Below, piece by piece: positions 1 to 4,792 of a stretch of DNA of 9,509 nucleotides. Both the position numbers and the translations under genes were made by a program. Where the stretch lies: positions 1 through 9,509 of the forward strand of contig CAMPHP010000071.1 of NCBI GenBank assembly GCA_946885925.1. Direction: 5' to 3'. The notes under the pieces were generated by a model. The model was not told where the DNA came from. It did not search any database and saw only the letters and a program-made list of their open reading frames with translations. Each line of letters opens with the position of its first letter. Position 1 is the first letter of the stretch. The stretch comes from an uncultured Litorilinea sp. Its GTDB lineage: Bacteria > Chloroflexota > Anaerolineae > Caldilineales > Caldilineaceae.

Positions 1-52
1 TCCCTGACATCATTCTTCCTTCAATTACAGATTGCACGCTCACCTGAGTTGC

Positions 53-82
53 TTGACCTGTTGCGCTTCTATATCCTATAAC
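53..82 (+). promoter_or_regulatory. possible sigma70-type promoter
   Basis: TTGACC (53-58) and TATAAC (77-82) are separated by 18 bases and resemble -35/-10 boxes. Transcription would start near 89, just ahead of the dyad at 113-137, and run through the repeat-rich stretch to 314. No credible plus-strand gene follows, so the promoter would have to drive a non-coding transcript or be fortuitous. The call rests on box similarity alone. Confidence 0.3.
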
Positions 83-112
83 CGTGAAGCAGCTAGCACA
101 TCAGGCGGAAAG

Positions 113-137
113 CGACAGTTGACTATATCAACTGTCG
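113..137. promoter_or_regulatory. perfect 10-bp inverted repeat (operator-like or hairpin)
   Basis: CGACAGTTGA (113-122) and TCAACTGTCG (128-137) are exact reverse complements around a 5-base centre, ctata. The 25-bp dyad has the size and symmetry of a dimeric regulator operator, and it could also fold as an RNA hairpin. It lies about 25 bases downstream of the predicted start of the promoter at 53-82. No regulator family is recognised from the motif. Confidence 0.6.
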
Positions 138-156
138 ACAATAGCCAATTGTTGAC
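134..156. promoter_or_regulatory. second, overlapping inverted repeat
   Basis: GTCGACAAT (134-142) and ATTGTTGAC (148-156) are reverse complements with one mismatch, which would be a G-U pair in RNA, again around a 5-base centre. The left arm shares bases 134-137 with the previous dyad, so both cannot form fully as hairpins at once. With the first dyad this gives three related half-sites carrying a TTGAC/GTCGA core. That pattern would fit an operator array or alternative RNA folds. Confidence 0.5.
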
Positions 157-181
157 ATTCGCATACAGTGCGAGGCAACAG

Positions 182-220
182 CCCTGCATACAAACCCTGC
201 GTACAAACCCTGCGTACAAA
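182..220 (+). repeat. three tandem 13-nt repeats
   Basis: CCCTGCATACAAA (182-194) is followed by two exact copies of CCCTGCGTACAAA (195-207 and 208-220), back to back. A fragment, CCCTGCGT, recurs at 316-323. The unit is shorter than typical plasmid iterons (17-22 nt), and no replication gene is adjacent, so an origin is not supported. The array sits inside the long inverted repeat at 172-263. Confidence 0.8.
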
Positions 221-230
221 ACAGTACGCA
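211..230. repeat. 7-bp perfect inverted repeat at the end of the 13-nt array
   Basis: TGCGTAC (211-217) and GTACGCA (224-230) are exact reverse complements around aaaaca. The left arm lies in the third 13-nt unit and the right arm lies just beyond it, so only the last copy gains a hairpin partner. Confidence 0.6.
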
Positions 231-270
231 ACCATCTATCAATCGGTTGCAGGGCGTTGCCTCACAAGCA

Positions 271-314
271 AACAAAAAGCCGCAGATACCTTTTGTCTAG
301 GTATTCTGCGGCTT
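271..314 (-). terminator. intrinsic terminator of the helicase gene
   Basis: AAGCCGCAGATACC (277-290) pairs with the segment at 300-314. All 14 pairs form, with one bulged T at 304 and a 9-base loop. Read on the minus strand, the G+C-rich stem is followed at once by TTTTTGTTT (plus positions 278-270), the classic U-tract. It lies about 80 bases beyond the minus-strand helicase stop. In the plus direction the stem is followed by GCCCTGCG, so it should terminate mainly leftward transcription. Confidence 0.82.
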
Positions 315-384
315 GCCCTGCGTTTACCGCTCAGCCTTTATGACTTTTGCGAAGCCCTCATGCATCGGGCGTATCGCACACGGA

Positions 385-399
385 ATGAGAGACTCTCAT
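385..399. repeat. short palindrome over the helicase stop codon
   Basis: ATGAGAG (385-391) and CTCTCAT (393-399) form a perfect 7-bp dyad around one base. The right arm covers the minus-strand TGA stop (396-398). It could be an operator-like site or a weak mRNA 3'-end structure, or it could be chance. Confidence 0.4.
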
Positions 400-2915
400 A
401 CCCCCTGCAATATGGGATCATCTTCGCGGAAGTTATGCAAGCTGCCATCGACAAATTGGACTTTTAGCTCGCGCCCGTGCTGTGTGGTAGTGGTCGAGAC
501 CACGATCCCCTTACCATGCTGGGGATGGCGCACCTCGTCATAGACTTGCCAGGAGCGTGCAGCTTTCTTGGCGGGAATTGCCACGGTGGGTTGGCTGCGC
601 GGCGGGGGTGCTTTTATCGTGCCTTGCCGTTGTTTGCTCAACCACGCATCCAGGCCTGCGATCTCAATCTGACCTACAGGCGTGCCAGGTTCTAGCCAGG
701 CGCGCCATGCGCTGACTGCTGTGTCGGGCAGCCGTAGCTGGCGCGACAGCCCCATCGTTTCCACGCGCTGGAAAAAGGCACAAACCGTCTGCGCCACCTC
801 GTGCTGCCCCCCACGCGGCCAGCGATGCCACCCCTGTAAATAGTCCAACAATCCCAACTGCGGCACAGCAATGCTCACCGCCCACAGTTCATCCAGGCTC
901 CAAGTAGCAGGCGGCTTGCTCAACGCGCTGCGAATCTGCGCCACACTTTTCAGAATGGTTGCCCACTTTGCCTGCACCAAGAATGAAGTAGGCGTTAGGG
1001 CCAAATGATAAATATAGAGGTCGCGGCGCGAGCGGGTCAATGCCACATAGAGCAGCCGCCGCTCCTCCTCGGCATTGTCACTCTTACGGTGAGGTATATT
1101 GCCATCATCACACGACGGCAGAATCACCACAGGCCATTCCAGCCCCTTGGCACTGTGAATGGTGCGAATGGTCAGCAAATTGCCTTTGGCAGCCGCTTGT
1201 TGTGCAGCCTGTTCCTCACCCAACTGCTTGAGATAGACTAGATAATCACGTAGACTGCCTCGCCCTTTGGCCTCCTCGATAAACTGCCTGACATTCTCCG
1301 CCTCATCCACACCCGACTCTGAGCGGGTGCCGCGCTCTTCCAGATAAGCACAATAGCCCAAGCGCCGGTCAAGCTTCTGCAAGATAGCGTGGGCTGTCCG
1401 TTCGGCGCGGCTGCCTCCTGGCAGGGCACTGCTCAACCACTGGAACAACTGCGACAGTTCAGCAAGCCGCGCCTGTATCCAGGGTTTATCCGCCATCTCA
1501 ATTTGCCCAAGCACAACGGACAGCGGCGCGCGCCCCTGTGCCAACATTTCGCCAATCTGCCGCGCCTCGCTTTGACCGATATAGCGTTTGGGATGGCGAT
1601 AGACCTGCTCCCAATTCTCCACAAGCAGATCGGCCTCGCTGCGGGAAAGCTGTTTACCCTTTTGCAACTGAAGCTCGAACAACGCTAACCGGCAATAGGC
1701 AATAAAGGTCTGCACCTCCCACCGCGCATAGAATGGCTCGCTCCCCACCACCTCATAGGGGATTTTGGCCTGAATTAATGCCAGTTCCACAGGTGGCGTT
1801 TGCGCCTTCGCCCGCACCAAAACAGCCATGTCATGCAAGCGATCCCCTTCAGAGAGCAGGGTGCGAATCTTCGTGACAATCGCATGGCCCATCGCCTGCC
1901 GGTTGGGGCTGTGAAGAATCTCGGTCGTGCCTCCCAACCCCTGCGTCAGTTGTAATTGTTTGGGATATCGCTGGCGGTTGTGGCGGATGACCGCATTTGC
2001 CAAGACGAGCGGTTCTGCCTGGCAGCGAAAGTTTTCGCCCATCACATAGAGTTGAGCCTGGTACTCCTTGGCAAAGTTGAGGATGAAGTGGGGATTGGCC
2101 CCGCGCCATTCATAGATCGTCTGGTCATCATCGCCCACCACCATATAGTTGCGGTGGGGTGCGGTGATCATGTCCAGGATTAGATACTGCGCGCGGTTGA
2201 CATCCTGAAATTCATCCACCAAGACACAATCAAAGCTCTGTTGCAGGTGGGCAAGGATGGCAGGCTGGCTGACAAGCACCTCCCATCCCAAACGAAGCTG
2301 GTCATCAAAGCCAATCAACCCCATCGCCTGCTGCACACTCTCCATAAGCTGCCACAGATCAAGATACCAGGGTGTTTGCGCTGGAGCCGTGGCGCGCTGT
2401 ACCTGCCCTGTCTGGCGCAGCGCGGGTGGCAGATCCGCCAGCTTTGGATAGAGTAAGTTGCCCTTGCACCCGCTCAGCCAAGTAAGAAAGTCAGTGCGGT
2501 CCAAGCTATCTAGCTCGCGCTGGTAGGCGACCTTGTGGCGGCGCGCTTCGGCAATCGTGGCATTGAGCACAAGATCGTGAGCATTGCCCATCTGCTCAAA
2601 GGCATTGCGCGCCAAATGAGGCAGCAGCCCCGCCTCCCACGCCAGCCGCACCGCACGCAGCCCCAGCGCGTGCAGCGTCATCACCTGCACCTGATTGCCA
2701 CCAGGAAAAGCGTCTAGCCGCGTCTCTAGCTCTTGTTTGACAGCAAGGTTGTACGCTGCAGCCAAGATGCGGCGCGGGGCAAAGATTCCTTCACGCACCA
2801 AGCGCGCAATTCGATGTTCCAGCGCAGTTGTCTTGCCTGCGCCCGCCACAGCAAAGACCAAGGCAGGCCCATAATTGTGATTGACAACCGCTTGCTGCTG
2901 GAGGGTCAACTGCAT
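396..2915 (-). CDS. UvrD/PcrA/Rep-family SF1A ATP-dependent DNA helicase
   Basis: The 839-residue product is an ATP-driven DNA helicase of superfamily 1A, which in this family unwinds DNA 3'-5' during repair or replication restart. A Q-motif-like LTLQQQAVV opens the protein (residues 3-11). It is followed by Walker A AVAGAGKTT (22-30), Walker B VDEFQD (233-238), motif III GDDDQTIYEWRG (261-272), the ENFR motif (294-297), motif V TIHSAKGLEW (585-594) and motif VI with EEERRLLYVALTR (616-628). All catalytic residues are intact. Residues 791-836 (DEVRHPQHGKGIVV and a following beta-rich stretch) resemble the C-terminal Tudor-like domain that UvrD/PcrA use to contact RNA polymerase. The 640-790 region is less familiar. 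The length is somewhat above the usual 650-780. The start follows no strong Shine-Dalgarno but begins right at the Q-motif. It is a single gene ending in the terminator at 271-314. Whether it is the true UvrD/PcrA orthologue or an accessory paralogue cannot be decided here. Confidence 0.93.
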   Translation of the reverse strand: MQLTLQQQAVVNHNYGPALVFAVAGAGKTTALEHRIARLVREGIFAPRRILAAAYNLAVKQELETRLDAFPGGNQVQVMTLHALGLRAVRLAWEAGLLPHLARNAFEQMGNAHDLVLNATIAEARRHKVAYQRELDSLDRTDFLTWLSGCKGNLLYPKLADLPPALRQTGQVQRATAPAQTPWYLDLWQLMESVQQAMGLIGFDDQLRLGWEVLVSQPAILAHLQQSFDCVLVDEFQDVNRAQYLILDMITAPHRNYMVVGDDDQTIYEWRGANPHFILNFAKEYQAQLYVMGENFRCQAEPLVLANAVIRHNRQRYPKQLQLTQGLGGTTEILHSPNRQAMGHAIVTKIRTLLSEGDRLHDMAVLVRAKAQTPPVELALIQAKIPYEVVGSEPFYARWEVQTFIAYCRLALFELQLQKGKQLSRSEADLLVENWEQVYRHPKRYIGQSEARQIGEMLAQGRAPLSVVLGQIEMADKPWIQARLAELSQLFQWLSSALPGGSRAERTAHAILQKLDRRLGYCAYLEERGTRSESGVDEAENVRQFIEEAKGRGSLRDYLVYLKQLGEEQAAQQAAAKGNLLTIRTIHSAKGLEWPVVILPSCDDGNIPHRKSDNAEEERRLLYVALTRSRRDLYIYHLALTPTSFLVQAKWATILKSVAQIRSALSKPPATWSLDELWAVSIAVPQLGLLDYLQGWHRWPRGGQHEVAQTVCAFFQRVETMGLSRQLRLPDTAVSAWRAWLEPGTPVGQIEIAGLDAWLSKQRQGTIKAPPPRSQPTVAIPAKKAARSWQVYDEVRHPQHGKGIVVSTTTTQHGRELKVQFVDGSLHNFREDDPILQGV

Positions 2916-2947
2916 TGAGGAAAACTTTCTAGCTCACAAAGACAGTA

Positions 2948-2999
2948 AGTCACGTTGAGGAGCAGAGATATCTGTATCTCTGTGTGAGACAAAGTGACT
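2948..2999 (-). promoter_or_regulatory. nested inverted repeats in the helicase 5' leader
   Basis: The inner helix is CAGAGATA (2963-2970) with TATCTCTG (2975-2982), a perfect 8-bp stem with a 4-base loop. The outer helix is AGTCAC (2948-2953) with GTGACT (2994-2999). The right outer arm also belongs to a self-contained palindrome, AGTGA-c-TCACT (2993-3003). The whole element lies between the likely helicase promoter and its start codon, about 33-84 bases upstream of the ATG. It could be a repressor site or a leader hairpin affecting translation. It does not match the LexA boxes I know (CTG-N10-CAG; GAAC-N4-GTTC). Confidence 0.55.
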
Positions 3000-3044
3000 C
3001 ACTATTCAAGCCTCTATGCTACCGCAAACAGCCCATTTTTGCAT

Positions 3045-3073
3045 CCTATACTTCCACCCGCACTCAGTTACAA
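3045..3073 (-). promoter_or_regulatory. probable sigma70-type promoter of the helicase gene
   Basis: On the minus strand, TTGTAA (plus 3068-3073) and TATAGG (plus 3045-3050) are spaced by exactly 17 bases. Each matches 4 of 6 consensus positions. The transcript would start near 3038 and have a leader of about 120 bases that includes the nested dyads at 2948-2999. A second, weaker option (TTGTCT-16-TATCTC) lies inside the dyad itself. Confidence 0.4.
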
Positions 3074-3263
3074 AAGCCTCTACAATCCTCGGACAATATC
3101 TATCTATTTCTATAACCTTTTGTTATGTATCGTTCTATTTATAAATCCTAAGATTTAGCTCATAGTAGGACTATCAAGCTCACCCGTTTGGAGCAAACAC
3201 CCCCGAAATCCACGGCACGGGATGAGCCACGAAGCGATGAACGGACAATATGGAGGAGCTACT

Positions 3264-4343
3264 ATGACGGACCAAAACCAAGGTAAAACCAACATGCCGA
3301 CTTCGGTCAATGGTGGTAAATCGCGTGCCGATCAACCAACGCCAACCAGCACAGGGGCATCGGGCAGCCAAAGCGGCCAATCTGTCACCAGCGAGATCAA
3401 GCAGACAGGCAGCCAGGTAATGGATGAGGCCAAGGGTGCTGTAAACAACGCAAAACAGGAACTCAAGAGCCAGGTTTCAAACGTAACGAGCGAAGCTCAG
3501 GAGCAAGCAACCCAGTTCTTGGGTGAGCAAAAGGAAATGGCGGCACAACGGGTCGAAGGGGTAGCCCAGGCACTTCGCCAAGCAGGCCAAGAATTGGCTG
3601 GGCGCGACGAAAGTACATTGGCACAATATACGGACAGCCTTGCTGGTCAACTGGACAAGTTTTCCGAGACCCTACGCAACCGCGATATTGGCTCACTGAT
3701 GGATGAAGCCAAGCAACTCGCCTACCGCCAGCCCGAAGTGTTTGTGGTCGGGGCATTGGCAGCGGGCTTCTTGATTGGCCGTTTCCTCAAGAGCAGCCGC
3801 CGCCCGTCAAGCCGCTCCTATGCCCAGTATGACCCACGCAACCAAGACGGGCCCTACGGCCAATATGGCGAGTACTACGGCCAACAATATGGCCAACAAT
3901 ACGGCCAACCATATGGAGGCCAACAATATGAGGGCCAGCAGTACAGGGGCCAGCAATATGGGCGGAGCTATGGCACTGACTACGGCGACTATAGCACCAC
4001 CGAGTACGCCCAGAGCATTGAGCCGCAATACTACGGTCAGGGCCGCAGCCAGAGCTACGAACAAGAGTATGACCGTGGTTATACCCGAAGCTATAGCCAG
4101 GGCAACGCCCCTCGCTATGACCAATCCTTCTCACAAGGCCAGCAGGGACAAGGCGAGCAATTCCGCACAGAACACCCCGAACGTTTCGACCAACAACGAG
4201 ATCAGCGATTTGGTCAGGAATTCGGCCAAGGCGAGACCCAAGCCGCCAATCGGGATCGTCAAGATGACCTCCCGCCGAGCGAAATCTCCAAGCAGGCTGA
4301 ATCGAAAGACCCCAATTCGCGTGAAGGGGGAGAGGCTACATGA
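3264..4343 (+). CDS. membrane-anchored protein with Tyr/Gly/Gln-rich low-complexity tail (first gene of stress-type operon)
   Basis: The start chosen is ATG 3264, because GGAGGAG (3252-3258) sits 5 bases ahead of it. The longer frame from 3222 has no ribosome site, so the protein is 359 residues. Residues 1-50 are polar and disordered (T/S/Q/G). Residues 50-150 are rich in A/E/K/Q and probably form amphipathic helices. Residues 155-176 (RQPEVF, then a GAxxxGFLxGRFLKSS pattern) form one glycine-containing membrane segment ending in basic residues. Such a segment is typical of YqjD/DUF883-like proteins and of 'nutrient deprivation-induced' proteins. Residues 186-290 repeat QQYGQ/GQQY motifs, resembling the Tyr-rich prion-like domains of eukaryotic FUS-type proteins. 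The acidic, Q-rich end is disordered. There is no enzyme motif. The stop overlaps the next start (ATGA). Family membership is inferred from the membrane motif and gene context. Confidence 0.85.
   Translation: MTDQNQGKTNMPTSVNGGKSRADQPTPTSTGASGSQSGQSVTSEIKQTGSQVMDEAKGAVNNAKQELKSQVSNVTSEAQEQATQFLGEQKEMAAQRVEGVAQALRQAGQELAGRDESTLAQYTDSLAGQLDKFSETLRNRDIGSLMDEAKQLAYRQPEVFVVGALAAGFLIGRFLKSSRRPSSRSYAQYDPRNQDGPYGQYGEYYGQQYGQQYGQPYGGQQYEGQQYRGQQYGRSYGTDYGDYSTTEYAQSIEPQYYGQGRSQSYEQEYDRGYTRSYSQGNAPRYDQSFSQGQQGQGEQFRTEHPERFDQQRDQRFGQEFGQGETQAANRDRQDDLPPSEISKQAESKDPNSREGGEAT
3855..3974 (+). repeat. in-frame degenerate repeat coding Tyr-Gly-Gln motifs
   Basis: Units such as GGCCAACAATAT and GGCCAGCAGTAC recur with spacings of 12 to 18 bases and encode YGQ, QQYGQ and QQYxGQ motifs (protein residues 198-237). 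The third bases vary between copies. The repeat is therefore kept at the protein level more than at the DNA level, although some neighbours are nearly identical. The A+T/G+C alternation here creates long antisense open frames that are not genes. Confidence 0.75.
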
Positions 4344-4792
4344 ACGATGTAAGACCAGAGGTTGAAACCCGGCCAACGAATTCTCGAACGACGGCGGTCA
4401 CGACCACAGATAACGAGCCTTCGCTCAGTGACCTCGTCATTGGATTGACCGACGACATCTCGGAATTAGTACGTAAAGAAGTAGCACTAGCCAAGGCCGA
4501 ATTGCAGGAGAATATCAAAGAAGGTGCCGCGGCTGGCGGGATGCTGGCGGCTGGCGGCATGGTGGCCTATGCTGGTCTAATCTTGATCCTTTTTGCCATA
4601 GCCATCGCGCTAGGTGAATGGTGGGACAACATGTGGCTTGGCGCAGCAGTCGTCGGCCTAGTGGTTGCCGTCATCGGTTGGATCATGTTCAACAGTGGCA
4701 AGAATCAACTTCAGAACGTGAATTTAGTTCCACGCAAGACGGTGTCCTCACTGAAGAGTGACGCCCAAATGGCAAAGGAGAAACTGTCATGA
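4340..4792 (+). CDS. PF07332-type small membrane protein (phage holin family, superfamily III; YqjE-like)
   Basis: The 150-residue product is predicted to sit in the cytoplasmic membrane with two transmembrane helices (about 68-91 and 98-118) joined by a short GEWWDNMW loop. The family pattern is complete. The sequence SLSDLVxGLTDDISELVRKEVALAKAEL (29-56) forms an amphipathic helix before the membrane. A Gly/Ala-rich first helix, a second helix, and the C-terminal PRKTVSSLKSD signature (131-141) follow. Despite the 'holin' name, chromosomal members beside DUF883/DUF3618 genes are not lysis proteins as far as is known; their role is undefined. The ATG overlaps the upstream stop by 4 bases, and GGGGGAGAGG precedes it. 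Its own TGA overlaps the next ATG the same way, indicating translational coupling and a stoichiometric link to both neighbours. Confidence 0.88.
   Translation: MNDVRPEVETRPTNSRTTAVTTTDNEPSLSDLVIGLTDDISELVRKEVALAKAELQENIKEGAAAGGMLAAGGMVAYAGLILILFAIAIALGEWWDNMWLGAAVVGLVVAVIGWIMFNSGKNQLQNVNLVPRKTVSSLKSDAQMAKEKLS

Larger units (their letters stand above)
172..263. repeat. long-range inverted repeat enclosing the 13-nt repeats
   Basis: GAGGCAAC (172-179) pairs with GTTGCCTC (256-263), and GCCCTGC (181-187) pairs with GCAGGGC (249-255). Only A180 is unpaired, giving a 15-bp helix with a single bulge closing a 61-base interior. The interior holds the 13-nt tandem repeats and two smaller helices. 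One of these, GCAACC (228-233) with GGTTGC (245-250), competes with both the outer stem and the 211-230 hairpin. GCCCTGCG recurs at 315-322 as a further possible partner for 249-255. The structure is visible in sequence; any function is unknown. Confidence 0.55.
2916..3263. other. divergent intergenic control region (348 bp)
   Basis: No credible gene lies here. The helicase side (2916-3075) holds a dyad-rich leader and a probable promoter, both listed separately. The stretch 3076-3175 is A+T-rich, with TATAAC (3111-3116) and TATAAA (3140-3145) as possible -10 boxes for the rightward operon, but neither has a convincing -35 partner. A small dyad, GTTTG/CAAAC (3186-3198), lies in the predicted operon leader. 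An alternative stress sigma factor could explain the lack of a clear sigma70 promoter; that is speculation. Confidence 0.5.

Noticed and set aside
182..220. CRISPR array or plasmid iterons
   Set aside because: Units are 13 nt and contiguous with no spacers, and no cas or rep gene is adjacent.
172..263. Integron attC site
   Set aside because: The arms do not contain the RYYYAAC/GTTRRRY core pair, and no integrase or cassette array is present.
32..467. Overlapping plus-strand open frames of about 100 residues (32-343 and 168-467)
   Set aside because: They begin without ribosome sites, run through the tandem repeats, dyads and terminator, and the second enters the helicase gene antisense. The translations show repeat-derived, non-protein-like composition.
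3222..3263. Upstream ATG at 3222 as start of the first operon gene
   Set aside because: There is no ribosome site ahead of it, while GGAGGAG lies 5 bases before ATG 3264 in the same frame.
3775..4365. Long second-frame (plus) and antisense (3787-4134, 3807-4124) open frames over the Tyr/Gln/Gly repeats
   Set aside because: Repetitive codons free of stop complements create them. The products are Met/Ala/Asn-rich or uniformly hydrophobic repeats with no start signals, while the main frame has a ribosome site and a family membrane motif.
4340..4792. Holin gene as evidence of a prophage
   Set aside because: PF07332 proteins are common chromosomal partners of DUF883/DUF3618 genes. No endolysin, integrase or structural phage gene lies nearby.
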